Source: Pontibacillus salipaludis (lineage in GTDB: Bacteria > Bacillota > Bacilli > Bacillales > BH030062). From it: 64,000 nucleotides of DNA. Where the stretch lies: positions 1 through 64,000 of the forward strand of contig NZ_BMIN01000009.1 in NCBI RefSeq assembly GCF_014642405.1, in the 5' to 3' direction. Below are positions 1 to 7,737 of the stretch, piece after piece. How positions within the stretch are numbered: position 1 is the stretch's first letter; each line of letters opens with the position of its first letter. Under the pieces are notes generated by a model. It did not search any database, was not told the origin of the DNA, and saw nothing but the letters and a program-made list of their open reading frames with translations. A program made the position numbers and the translations under genes.

Positions 1-91
1 GGGTGAACGGTTTAGTTTACGGGGTCAAGCCCCACGGGCAGAGACGTTCTACCCCGGCTACTGTTATAATAGATCCATATAAAAAATGATC

Positions 92-109
92 AACCAGTAA
101 AAACTGGTT
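92..109. repeat. small perfect stem-loop
   Basis: AACCAGT and ACTGGTT are exact inverted repeats separated by AAAA. The hairpin lies downstream of a TATAAT-like hexamer (64-69) and upstream of the first small gene. It lacks a clear T-run, so it is not obviously a terminator. It could be a 5' UTR structure or the end of a gene lying outside the window. Confidence 0.4.
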
Positions 110-164
110 AACCTTATATTACGAACGAGGCAGGTTTGTTAAATACCATTTAGAGGTGAAGAAA

Positions 165-332
165 ATGAATGAATTGCTTATAGTCTCAATTTTTGTGTTT
201 ATTTTGTTGACTATTAAACAACTGAGAGTTCTAAAAAACAAAGAAGTTCCACGAAGCAACCGAAGAATTGCTTCGTCATTGTATATCTTTTCGATAATAG
301 CCCTAGTAGGTGTAAACATTTATTTTTCATGA
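165..332 (+). CDS. small two-helix membrane protein, 55 aa
   Basis: Unrecognised short protein starting MNELLIVSIFVFILL. Residues about 3-16 and 38-54 are strongly hydrophobic, separated by a basic stretch (KQLRVLKNKEVPRSNRR), which fits two membrane segments with a positively charged loop inside the cell. The start is supported by the ribosome-binding site AGAGGTGAAG a few bases upstream. A copy of the GTGCGATTG dispersed repeat begins just after the stop codon, a pattern repeated beside other tiny membrane genes in this window. No function can be assigned. Confidence 0.6.
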   Translation: MNELLIVSIFVFILLTIKQLRVLKNKEVPRSNRRIASSLYIFSIIALVGVNIYFS

Positions 333-345
333 ATCTCTTATTAAA

Positions 346-380
346 GTAAAGGGTGCGATTGTTTGTTTAATAAGAACAGC
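346..380. repeat. GTGCGATTG dispersed element, copy 1
   Basis: Contains AAAGGGTGCGATTGTTTG followed by AATAAGAACAGC. It matches the consensus (c)taacgGGTGCGATTGttgaacAAG derived from the copies in this window and lies just after the 55-aa membrane protein gene. Confidence 0.55.
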
Positions 381-523
381 CGTTTTTTATAACGTAGCAG
401 GAAAGTTACATCAATTCTGGATAATCGCAAGTTAGAAACGAAGTTGAGATGATAGCGTAAATGGACGTGGAAGGGAGTTTATATCAGATGAGATAAAAGA
501 TAAGTCCAATAATGGGGTGTAGT

Positions 524-706
524 ATGATACATAGAAAATTATTCTGGGTAGGGTTCTTAATGTTTGTAGTAGGTGGTCTAGCTCTAGCTATTATGGATAA
601 TGAATTAAATGTTAGTAATATCTCTTCTTATATTTTGGCGACTACAGGATTGATTCTTACGGGTGTATCTAAAATTGTAGAAAATAAATATTCGACCAAG
701 AAATAA
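524..706 (+). CDS. small membrane protein, 60 aa
   Basis: Unrecognised protein beginning MIHRKLFWVGFLMFVVGG, with two hydrophobic segments at about residues 6-24 and 36-52 and a lysine-rich tail. An upstream ATG at 512 is in frame, but GGGGTG at 514-519 overlaps that start and better serves as ribosome-binding site for the ATG at 524, which I prefer. It sits alone between dispersed repeats in a run of tiny membrane genes. Function unknown. Confidence 0.6.
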   Translation: MIHRKLFWVGFLMFVVGGLALAIMDNELNVSNISSYILATTGLILTGVSKIVENKYSTKK

Positions 707-818
707 TTATAATGAACTTCAGTCTTAAAGAATTGGGTTCTATAGGTGATCATTATAAAAATTGAAGTAGCACCTGAATTAATAGATTAATAATGATGGC
801 AAGAAAAGAGGTGGTCTT

Positions 819-914
819 TTGAGTTATGTTCCAATTGTTTCTCTTTCAGTGGTATTCATAATCTTAACTTTAATTGTGTTATTAATCCTTTTATTAATGA
901 AAATGAAAGGTTGA
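819..914 (+). CDS. possible 31-aa single-helix membrane peptide with TTG start
   Basis: A short frame starting TTG AGT TAT encodes MSYVPIVSLSVVFIILTLIV followed by further leucines and a basic end (KMKG). It would form one membrane helix. The main support is a good ribosome-binding site, AAGAGGTG, about six bases before the TTG. No relatives can be recognised from so short a sequence, so it remains tentative. Confidence 0.4.
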   Translation: MSYVPIVSLSVVFIILTLIVLLILLLMKMKG

Positions 915-1125
915 TCTATCTATTCGTTAGGTATTGAAAAGGGATTAAGGCAACCTATTTTATGTAGTTTAAGGGTGAAGAGAATCATGCAGGAGATGAA
1001 GGGATAATATGTGTAATTGCTTAATTAATTTCCTGTAGACCCCAATTGTAATAGAGAAGCTAGTTTTCCTTTTAAGAAACTTAGCTTTTTACCACATTCT
1101 TTTCAAGTCAAAAGAGGTGTTATAT

Positions 1126-2379
1126 ATGTTTTCATACTATTTGGTGAACCGCAATTTCATGAAAATGTGGTCATCAAATTTAAGTAGTATATTAGGAGGG
1201 CGATTTAAGGAGCTAGCCATTCCGCTCATTGTTTTAAGTTTAACTAAATCTCCGTTCATTACAGGTTTAGTAGCTCTTTCTCAGCAACTAGGTTCCATTC
1301 TGCTAGCAGTGCCAATGGGAACTTGGATTGAAGGTAAGAATAAGCGGACTATTGCGGTATTTTCAAAACTCTTTTCCTTTATTATTGTTTTCTTTCTGTC
1401 ATTACTGCTATTTTCTAATCAAATAAATAGTCTGCTCATCGCTTCGTTATTATTCTTAGCAGGTGTGAGTGGACTTGCAAGCAGAACGGCTTTTAATGCT
1501 ATGATCCCATCTGTGTCCGGTAGAGATAAACTCGTAAATGCTCATACAAGCTTGGAGGCAGCAGATGCTATTGCGACCCTCATTGGTCCCCTTGTAGGTG
1601 GAATCCTTATTGCTAGGTATGGGGCTTCTATGACTATGGCGATTTGTAGTCTATTTATTTTACTCTCGATGATCTGGATGTGGAGGGTAAAGTTTACAGA
1701 AGATGTTGGTGCCTCTCCTTCAAAAGAGAACCATGTCCGTGAGAAGATGAGGTCATTTGCGGAGAAATCTAAAGAAGGATTCAAGTACTTGGTAGATAAT
1801 GAATTCCAATTTATTAGTACAGTGACGATATGTGTACTAAGTTTTTCCACCTCTTTTGTCGTGCTAACTGTAATTATTCATGGGAAGAATACCCTCAATC
1901 TTGACCCTGATTCAATAGGTTTTCTTCTAGCGTGTGCAGGAATCGGTAATATAGCAGGTGTTCTCTTGTTAAAGTGGATGAATCAGCTGAGTTGGATCCC
2001 AACATTAGCTGTTCTTCTTGCGATCTCAGGGGCGGGAACTTTGTTACTAAGCATCAGCTATAATTACTGGTTATCATGTTTCGGTATGATCTTATTTGAT
2101 GGAGTTTTATCTATGGCGTTTGTTGTGCAAGCCTCTGTTCACCAAGGAATCACACCCGATGGAGCCCTTTCAAGGGTGAGAAGTTCCACTTACGTGTTAG
2201 GAGGGATTTTCGCTATGCTGGGTTCGTTCTTATCTGGAGCCATCCCCGCTTTTGCTACAACAAATGCAGCGTTAGCTGTAGGCGCGTTGGTTTTAATGAT
2301 CCCTGCCATTTATATTTACTCTCTTAAGAAGAGAAGTGTTCCTATGAATCAAGTAGAGCCTATATCATTAAAAGGGTAG
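1126..2379 (+). CDS. MFS-family efflux transporter, 417 aa
   Basis: Major facilitator superfamily permease of the type annotated as drug or macrolide efflux. It has about twelve hydrophobic segments with a central cytoplasmic loop (residues about 185-215, rich in charged residues and containing VREKMRSFAEKSKEGFKYL). The first half carries the loop PMGTWIEGKNKRTIAVFSK between helices 2 and 3, the position of the MFS signature. A GTG nine bases upstream is in frame, but AAGAGGTG at 1112-1119 is the ribosome-binding site for the ATG chosen here. It is a single gene ending before a bidirectional terminator. The substrate cannot be predicted from sequence. Confidence 0.85.
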   Translation: MFSYYLVNRNFMKMWSSNLSSILGGRFKELAIPLIVLSLTKSPFITGLVALSQQLGSILLAVPMGTWIEGKNKRTIAVFSKLFSFIIVFFLSLLLFSNQINSLLIASLLFLAGVSGLASRTAFNAMIPSVSGRDKLVNAHTSLEAADAIATLIGPLVGGILIARYGASMTMAICSLFILLSMIWMWRVKFTEDVGASPSKENHVREKMRSFAEKSKEGFKYLVDNEFQFISTVTICVLSFSTSFVVLTVIIHGKNTLNLDPDSIGFLLACAGIGNIAGVLLLKWMNQLSWIPTLAVLLAISGAGTLLLSISYNYWLSCFGMILFDGVLSMAFVVQASVHQGITPDGALSRVRSSTYVLGGIFAMLGSFLSGAIPAFATTNAALAVGALVLMIPAIYIYSLKKRSVPMNQVEPISLKG

Positions 2380-2672
2380 CGTTCAAATAGATATTTACTG
2401 TTTAAACAATGCACTTCCACTTGTATTAAAAGCGTTTGATTGATTAAGTACCGGAAATTTAGGTATAGAAGCTAATACATATGAAGATTGGATAGTTTTA
2501 GAATAATTAGTTCTGTTTTAAGGCTAACGAGTGCGATTGCTGAACAAGAGCGTCGCTTCTTCCATCATTGTTTCTCAAGAAGATTAGTTAAGTTTCCGGG
2601 GAGGAAAATTGACCCTTAGTTTAGTTTTTATATCAAATAACAGTATGATCAGAAACAAAAATAGCACCACTC
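2380..2672. other. gene-free stretch with degraded sequence
   Basis: No convincing gene. A stop-free tail near 2457-2507 would read ...EDWIVLE before its stop but has no start codon, so it may be the remnant of a decayed gene. A GTGCGATTG repeat copy lies at 2522-2556. Confidence 0.4.
2522..2556. repeat. GTGCGATTG dispersed element, copy 2
   Basis: GCTAACGAGTGCGATTGCTG followed by AACAAGAGCGTCGCTTC is the copy closest to the consensus of this repeat. Confidence 0.6.
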
Positions 2673-2707
2673 AAAAAGGCTTGGAGATCATTCCAAGCCT
2701 TTTTATT
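2673..2707. terminator. bidirectional intrinsic terminator
   Basis: AGGCTTGGA and TCCAAGCCT pair around a six-base loop and are flanked by an A-run and a T-run, so the hairpin can end transcription from the MFS gene on the left and the DUF2268 gene on the right. Confidence 0.85.
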
Positions 2708-2720
2708 ATTTCATTCACGC

Positions 2721-3533
2721 TTAGTAAGAAACGCTAGCATCGTTCTCATATGCATCAATAATATCCAAAACATCAATAAAGTAAAGGTCATTGTAATTAC
2801 CTATTGGATTGTTTTTTACATAGCTTTTGATCATCTTATGAGCAAATGAATATCCGAACATTTGAGGGATTCCTTTATTTGAATCCCCGAAGCACAATTG
2901 ACTTTTAATTGTGTCGTCGGTTGTGTTAATCTCTTGCTTTGCTTTTTCCCAATACTCCGATTCTAGTTCTCTAGAAAAATCCTTTTTCCACCACCTTTTA
3001 TCTTCATACAAGTTTAGACTGAAGTACTCCGCCGCCCCCTCCATTTTGTACCAGTCACCTAAAGTGAAGGTTTCTAATGTTAACTCGTATATCGGGTTGT
3101 TAGGAGATGCGTGGTGTAATTCGTGAGCAATCAAATACCTTAAGAATTGTTCGTCGGGATTAGGTGGGATCGCTATTTGAATGCTATTGGCACTATTCGT
3201 AAAGCCATTTGTCCAGATGCTTCTATCAAAGTTTTTAAACCAAGGAAAAGGTAAAGCAGGAACGATTGTTACTTTCACGTTATCTAACGTTATATGTTGT
3301 CGTACTTGCAATATGGTATCTTCAACTCTCCTTGTATCCCATTGAAAAGCCAAAGCTTCTTCTTGACTAAAATACTGAAATTGAAGCAATTTAAAACGTT
3401 GAGCAATGTACTTCCATTCTTTCATCCAGCTATTGCTATCAATTAGAGGTCTTAATTTGTATGCTAAAAATTCCTTTATTGTATCTTTATTCCACCATAG
3501 TTTTTCTGGGGTTAGCTGGTTAATTTCATTCAA
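2721..3533 (-). CDS. DUF2268-type zinc metalloprotease, 270 aa
   Basis: Predicted zinc-dependent protease. HELHH at about residues 137-141 gives two zinc-ligating histidines and the catalytic glutamate, and EGAAEYF about 27 residues later supplies the likely third ligand (gluzincin-like arrangement typical of DUF2268 proteins). Tryptophan-rich N-terminus, no signal peptide. The start is set at a TTG (3531-3533) because AGGAGGG lies seven bases upstream; a longer reading frame would run through that ribosome-binding site. The gene converges on the MFS gene and shares its terminator. Cellular substrate unknown. Confidence 0.75.
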   Translation of the reverse strand: MNEINQLTPEKLWWNKDTIKEFLAYKLRPLIDSNSWMKEWKYIAQRFKLLQFQYFSQEEALAFQWDTRRVEDTILQVRQHITLDNVKVTIVPALPFPWFKNFDRSIWTNGFTNSANSIQIAIPPNPDEQFLRYLIAHELHHASPNNPIYELTLETFTLGDWYKMEGAAEYFSLNLYEDKRWWKKDFSRELESEYWEKAKQEINTTDDTIKSQLCFGDSNKGIPQMFGYSFAHKMIKSYVKNNPIGNYNDLYFIDVLDIIDAYENDASVSY

Positions 3534-3706
3534 GATGATCCCTCCTATTTCACTAAATCCTAACACAAGAAGAAAATAAAGATAACATAATTACAGAATT
3601 TTCAATAAATATTGGGATTTAATGTTAAAATGAGTTCAGAAGTTCTAATTGTGTAAACGAGGAAGAGACATTGGAATAAATAGATAAAGTATTGAAGGTG
3701 AGAAGA

Positions 3707-4192
3707 TTGGAAAAAGGTTTAGCAAAGGCTATTGAATTACGGAAGAGTGGAAATCATAAAGAATCTAACACATTACTTATGGAACTGTTACAAGAGAAAC
3801 CTGAAGATGCCACAATCAACTATCAATGCGCTTGGAGTTTTGATTTATTAGGAGAAGAATCAGAAGCAGTACCCTTATACGAACATGCTATTAAATTAGG
3901 GCTGTCTAAAAGTGTACTGGAAGGTGCTTTATTAGGATTAGGAAGTACATATAGAACATTAGGAGAATATGAGAGGTCAAAGAGGACATTTCAAAAGGGA
4001 ATTGAATTATTTCCAAACAATAGAGCCATTCAAACCTTTTATTCGATGACTTTATATAATTTGAATGAGCACAATGAAGCGATGGAGTTGTTACTAAAGT
4101 GCTTAATAGATACAACCAGTGACGATAAAATTCTAGGTTATAAAAAAGCAATTAATTTCTATTCGAATAAACTTGATGAAATTTGGGTTTAG
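3707..4192 (+). CDS. tetratricopeptide-repeat protein, 161 aa
   Basis: Contains about three TPR-like helical hairpins: residues about 1-35 (LRKSGNHKESNTLLMELLQE), 36-70 (CAWSFDLLGEESEAVPLYEHAI) and 74-110 (LGLGSTYRTLGEYERSKRTF with KGIELFPNN). These are protein-interaction scaffolds, probably cytoplasmic here as there is no signal peptide. The start is placed at TTG 3707 with GAAGGTGAGA as ribosome-binding site; an upstream TTG at 3692 is also in frame. It appears monocistronic. Partner unknown. Confidence 0.75.
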   Translation: MEKGLAKAIELRKSGNHKESNTLLMELLQEKPEDATINYQCAWSFDLLGEESEAVPLYEHAIKLGLSKSVLEGALLGLGSTYRTLGEYERSKRTFQKGIELFPNNRAIQTFYSMTLYNLNEHNEAMELLLKCLIDTTSDDKILGYKKAINFYSNKLDEIWV

Positions 4193-4519
4193 TTTTTAGG
4201 ATGGTCTAACTTAATTAGTCGATTGAAAAAATAAATAATCGATTCAAGTTCTAACAAAACTGATTAATGAAATAAGGAGTGTTGCTAAAGTAATGGTTTG
4301 ATAAGCCTAATGTCAGGAGTAGGTATTGTCTTTTTTGTATTAATATCGTTTGTGATATATACAAATATAAAAAATAAGTAGTATCAGGAAACTGATTGTA
4401 ATGATTGAATAACAAATGTGTTGCTAAAAGTTGAGGTTGTTGTGCAAGAGTAGTCATTTCTTTACCTGAACAATTTAAGTAATGAATATCAGAAAACCAG
4501 AACGAAACGGAGGGGTTTT
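4193..4519. other. 328-bp gap, possible relic mini-ORF
   Basis: No gene well supported. A frame from TTG 4298 to 4381 could encode a 27-aa single-helix peptide (MISLMSGVGIVFFVLISF, then a basic end), but the only ribosome-binding site, AAGGAG at 4274-4279, is too far away. It resembles the other tiny membrane ORFs of this region and may be decayed. Confidence 0.3.
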
Positions 4520-4777
4520 ATGACAAAGGATAATTATTATCGTTTTGTAACTATCGGCCTTACCACATCTGTGTTAGGGTTTTTACTTTTATTCTTTAGT
4601 ACTAACTTTGGCACATTAATGGCTGGCAAGGATGGATCGGATCCTGCTTTATTTCATAGTAGGGTAGAAAGCTATATAAATAGCTTTATAGTTTGTGGAG
4701 GGATACTTTTCGGCGTAGGGCTTGTTACTCTTATCCTAACCCATTATATAATGATGACTTTTTCGGAAAAGCAGTAA
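4520..4777 (+). CDS. small two-helix membrane protein, 85 aa
   Basis: Two hydrophobic segments (residues about 9-29 and 53-75) separated by a polar loop with KDGSDPALFHSRVESY. The loop length suggests a hairpin with both ends on the same side of the membrane. Strong ribosome-binding site GGAGGGG before the ATG. Not recognised. It precedes another membrane-anchored hypothetical gene by 85 bp in the same direction. Confidence 0.7.
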   Translation: MTKDNYYRFVTIGLTTSVLGFLLLFFSTNFGTLMAGKDGSDPALFHSRVESYINSFIVCGGILFGVGLVTLILTHYIMMTFSEKQ

Positions 4778-4862
4778 GCTATGTTTTTGATTTGTGTTTT
4801 AATAGGTGTTCCTATTGAACTAACAGCGCAGAAGAGTTGAAGAAGAGGTAGGGAGCAAGAGT

Positions 4863-5300
4863 ATGAGAAATAAATGGCTTTTAATTATAAGTGTTGTAAT
4901 AATAATCTTTTTTATCGTTAAGCAGTTTAATGATTATAGAGAAAAAGGGTTAGATGATGTACTTAGCTATGATTTATCCAACTTCGAATCTTTGTTGTTT
5001 AATAAAGGTATAGAGCGATTTGAATGGAGAACGGATCAAAAGGTACACGCAGAAGAGTTTAATGACTTCCTGAGCAACTATCGTATCAAAAGGATGGGTG
5101 ACCATGAGTGGGATAGTGATGTGTCAAAAGAAGAAGGTTTTATGGTTTCAATCTATTCAAAAGGTAAACAGATACCGATAGAAGCTACCATTTATGAAAA
5201 GCGGGTTCATTTCTTTAATGAACATCAATACTATCACATTGTAAATGACCCAATTGATATCGATTGGATCAAAAATTTTATTAGGGAAAATGAACAGTAA
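4863..5300 (+). CDS. membrane-anchored hypothetical protein, 145 aa
   Basis: One N-terminal helix (residues about 4-20, LLIISVVIIIFFIV) followed by a polar, charged domain of about 120 residues ending in DWIKNFIRENEQ. The helix is probably an uncleaved anchor, leaving the rest outside. The ribosome-binding region is AGGTAGGGAG. No family recognised, so only topology can be inferred. A GTGCGATTG repeat copy follows directly. Confidence 0.65.
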   Translation: MRNKWLLIISVVIIIFFIVKQFNDYREKGLDDVLSYDLSNFESLLFNKGIERFEWRTDQKVHAEEFNDFLSNYRIKRMGDHEWDSDVSKEEGFMVSIYSKGKQIPIEATIYEKRVHFFNEHQYYHIVNDPIDIDWIKNFIRENEQ

Positions 5301-5316
5301 AATGAATACTCTTCTA

Positions 5317-5350
5317 CTGACAGCTGCGATTGCTGAACAAGGTCTCGCTC
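5317..5350. repeat. GTGCGATTG dispersed element, copy 3
   Basis: ACAGCTGCGATTGCTGAACA followed by AGGTCTCGCTCC. The core is altered to CTGCGATTG, but the GCTGAACAAG block matches copy 2 exactly. Confidence 0.5.
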
Positions 5351-5377
5351 CTTTCAATAATAGAGTTGGCACTTCTG

Positions 5378-5461
5378 ATGATCCTTATAGGTATGTATTT
5401 ATTGGCTATTGTTGGGAGTTTATTGTTGTATTTTCTTTTTCACGTAACGGGTGCAAGTTAA
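5378..5461 (+). CDS. possible 27-aa single-helix peptide
   Basis: The frame ATG ATC CTT ATA encodes MILIGMYLLAIVGSLLLYFL followed by FHVTGAS. It is a plausible lone membrane helix, but only a weak ribosome-binding site is present. Its last codons fall inside another repeat copy (AACGGGTGCAAG), so the repeat supplies the C-terminus. Listed because the same arrangement recurs in this region. Confidence 0.2.
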   Translation: MILIGMYLLAIVGSLLLYFLFHVTGAS

Positions 5462-5466
5462 GGAGG
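5441..5466. repeat. GTGCGATTG dispersed element, partial copy 4
   Basis: CACGTAACGGGTGCAAGTTA keeps the left half of the consensus (TAACGGGTGC) and then diverges. Confidence 0.4.
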
Positions 5467-5554
5467 TTTCAGTTTTTGATATAGAACACTAGATTATACC
5501 AATTTAGTGAAAGGAAGTTTCATTTATGGAGATGAATTAGAAAGGATATTACAT

Positions 5555-6595
5555 ATGAAAAGCAGAAAAACCATATTCAAGATCGTAAAGTGGTTTGGGG
5601 GAATCTTCACTCTGGTAATTCTTGTAGCACTTTTCTTCCCTACATGGACTACCCATATAGAAGAGGAGAACAGTATTAGTACTTTAGAGCAAGTCGAAAT
5701 TAATGGGACTGGACATGAAATAATGATTCGTGGGCGGGACAGAGGTAATCCTGTTCTTATCTTTGTACATGGCGGTCCAGGGTCGTCGGAAATTACGTAT
5801 GCCGACAGCTATCAAAAAGATTTGGAAGATAAATTCACTGTTGTTAATTATGATCAGAGAGCGACGGGGAAGTCGTATCATTTTTTTGAAGATTATTCGA
5901 ACTTAACATCTTCGTTACTAGTGAAGGACTTACTAGCATTAACCGACTATGTTTCAAATCGTCTAAATCAAGAGAAGGTCATTCTGGTTGCCCACTCTTA
6001 TGGTACATATATAGCTATGCAAGCAGCGGCTAAAGCTCCAGGGAAATTTACGGCTTATGTTGGAATTGGACAAATGAGTGACCTCGTCAGAAGCGAAGTG
6101 GAAAGTTGGAATTTTGTTTTGCGTGAAGCAAAAGAAGCTGGGGACCAGAAGGTGGTTGAATCGCTTATAGATCAGAAGGTCCCAATCTATAACGGCGATC
6201 AAGTAACACCCCGAAGTTATGTAATGAAGTATGGCGGAGCAACGAGGCAAATGGAGAACCCTGATACAGGTTTGTTTAGCAAGATGTGGAGTAGTGAGTA
6301 CAATTTATTGGACGTTATTCGTTATCGAAGGGGAATTTCTACTTCTCAAGAAGCACTAATTCCGGGGGTATTTGAGAGTCCACTGCCCTCGGTGATTAAT
6401 AAACTAGAGATCCCGTTTTACTTTATCATGGGCGATTATGATTACCAGACTTCTTCTAAGGCTGCTAAAGAATACTTTGACACAATTGAAGCGAAAGATA
6501 AAACTTTTTTAAGGTTTGAACAGTCTGCTCATTATCCCCATATGGAGGAGAAAAGAAAGTTTCAAGAATGGATAAACAGCACGTTTGCTCAATAA
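5555..6595 (+). CDS. membrane-anchored alpha/beta hydrolase, prolyl-aminopeptidase-like, 346 aa
   Basis: Alpha/beta-hydrolase fold protein. An N-terminal helix (about residues 11-30) anchors it, followed by the oxyanion motif VHGGPGSS, the nucleophile elbow AHSYGT (serine), an acid in GDYDYQ, and the catalytic histidine in SAHYPHMEE. HGGPG is the signature of proline iminopeptidase-type hydrolases, so an aminopeptidase or small-ester hydrolase outside the membrane is likely. The start is ATG 5555 with AAAGGA eight bases before; an upstream in-frame codon at 5507 lacks a site. Single gene. Substrate not determined. Confidence 0.85.
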   Translation: MKSRKTIFKIVKWFGGIFTLVILVALFFPTWTTHIEEENSISTLEQVEINGTGHEIMIRGRDRGNPVLIFVHGGPGSSEITYADSYQKDLEDKFTVVNYDQRATGKSYHFFEDYSNLTSSLLVKDLLALTDYVSNRLNQEKVILVAHSYGTYIAMQAAAKAPGKFTAYVGIGQMSDLVRSEVESWNFVLREAKEAGDQKVVESLIDQKVPIYNGDQVTPRSYVMKYGGATRQMENPDTGLFSKMWSSEYNLLDVIRYRRGISTSQEALIPGVFESPLPSVINKLEIPFYFIMGDYDYQTSSKAAKEYFDTIEAKDKTFLRFEQSAHYPHMEEKRKFQEWINSTFAQ

Positions 6596-6754
6596 AAATT
6601 CTGAGTAAACTCTATAATTAAGCATTGTGAACGATTGTACTTAAAGTAAGGGAGGCCAGGTTAAGATTTAGAAAGTCTTTAGGCTTTTCTTTAACAATAA
6701 GGTAACTCCTTTCTTGTTAAGGTGACGGCCAGTTAAACATGAAAAAATGAAGGG

Positions 6755-6952
6755 ATGGGAGTTGTGGAACAGACATGTATTAAATGTGAATCTGTAATGG
6801 TAAAAGCTAAGGTAGACAGTCATACTATAAGGGTTTACAACTCCGCTTTTAAAGCAAATTCAAAAACTTTGAGTGAGGTTTCTCCTTGTTTTGTATGTCC
6901 TAACTGTGGCTTTATTGAACTTTATGCTTTGAACCCTGAAAGGCTGATTTAA
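6755..6952 (+). CDS. small zinc-ribbon protein, 65 aa
   Basis: Four cysteines in two knuckles: CIKC near residue 8 and CFVCPNCG near residue 46. This is a treble-clef or zinc-ribbon spacing with a beta-rich middle, so the protein probably binds zinc and perhaps nucleic acid. Start choice is uncertain: ATG 6755 has only AAGGG directly before it, while GTG 6764 could use GGGAG. No operon partner. Function unknown. Confidence 0.6.
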   Translation: MGVVEQTCIKCESVMVKAKVDSHTIRVYNSAFKANSKTLSEVSPCFVCPNCGFIELYALNPERLI

Positions 6953-6980
6953 AACAAAAAATGTTGAGGCTTAGTTATTT

Positions 6981-7012
6981 ACGAACCGGGTAGCGATTAT
7001 TGAACCAGAGCA
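6981..7012. repeat. GTGCGATTG dispersed element, copy 5
   Basis: ACGAACCGGGTAGCGATTAT followed by TGAACCAGAGCAG. A diverged copy with an inserted base in the core, positioned between two small genes. Confidence 0.45.
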
Positions 7013-7074
7013 GTGGTTTACACGTTAACAGGCAGCATCGTTTAAATAGGAGGATTTTATAGGGAGGGATTTGT

Positions 7075-7374
7075 GTGAGCAAATGGTGGGGGTTGTGGTG
7101 GATTTGTATACCTATTTTTATCGTGTCCTATATTTATTCGATGATCCTATCAAGTAAAATCGTTTATTTGCCACAATCAGATTGCAAGCCACAATTCATC
7201 TTTACACCTCAAGATGTGCAGTATTGTAGCGATATTTATCCGATTGATGTGTTTTTAATTGCCTTAAAGACCAACCCAATTATTTATGTCTCTATATTGA
7301 CCGGACTTTATATAGCGGGTTTCTTAGTTTATGTATTACTCGTTAAAATACGGAGAAGGAAATCCTTTAGCTAG
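7075..7374 (+). CDS. small two-helix membrane protein, 99 aa
   Basis: Starts with GTG behind GGGAGGGA. Helices at about residues 5-25 (tryptophan-rich WWGLWWICIPIFIVSYIYS) and 69-92 flank a 40-residue loop with two cysteines (SDCKPQ and QYCSDI), which could form a disulphide if the loop is outside. The end is basic (KIRRRKS), consistent with a cytoplasmic C-terminus. Not recognised. A repeat copy begins right at the stop codon. Confidence 0.65.
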   Translation: MSKWWGLWWICIPIFIVSYIYSMILSSKIVYLPQSDCKPQFIFTPQDVQYCSDIYPIDVFLIALKTNPIIYVSILTGLYIAGFLVYVLLVKIRRRKSFS

Positions 7375-7402
7375 CGGGTGCGATTGGTAAAGAACAGGAA
7401 TT
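7370..7402. repeat. GTGCGATTG dispersed element, copy 6
   Basis: CTAGCGGGTGCGATTGGTAA followed by AGAACAGGAATTGG. It overlaps the stop codon of the 99-aa membrane protein and precedes the next small gene. Confidence 0.55.
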
Positions 7403-7422
7403 GGTAAAAGGGGTTATCAAAG

Positions 7423-7656
7423 ATGTTAAAGCCTTTGCAAATTATTTTCTCCATAATAGTGATCTCACTTGCAGGATATGGGTTGATAACTGAAGATTTT
7501 AGGTTTCATCCATATATGATGGTGTTTCTGGGTCTAGTGATGTTGGTGATTGGATTAAGGGATTTTCAAAGAGGTAAAAAAGGTAACGGTTGGCTAAGTA
7601 TAGTTTCATGTATACTTATTTTATTGGTATCCATTCAAAGTTTCTTATTCAATTAA
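7423..7656 (+). CDS. DUF3953 (YczI-like) membrane protein, 77 aa
   Basis: Three hydrophobic stretches (about residues 5-22, 31-47 and 57-75). The middle, PYMMVFLGLVMLVIGLRDFQ, and the ending LLVSIQSFLFN match what I recall of Bacillus YczI/DUF3953 proteins. Those are of unknown function and similar length. Start ATG with AAAAGGGG upstream. It lies 48 bp after the previous small membrane gene, separated by a repeat copy. Confidence 0.65.
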   Translation: MLKPLQIIFSIIVISLAGYGLITEDFRFHPYMMVFLGLVMLVIGLRDFQRGKKGNGWLSIVSCILILLVSIQSFLFN

Positions 7657-7737
7657 AGCAAGCTAGTGATTGCCTCTTCACGCTGCAAGAATAAAATAAG
7701 CCTCCTTACAAACACTATGGAAAAAGGGGGCGACTTT

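Noticed and set aside
119-319. 66-codon minus-strand frame
   Set aside because: It is antisense to the 55-aa membrane protein at 165-332, which has a proper ribosome-binding site.
5245-5484. 79-codon frame spanning the end of the 145-aa gene and two repeat copies
   Set aside because: It is composed mainly of repeat sequence and overlaps a better-supported gene.
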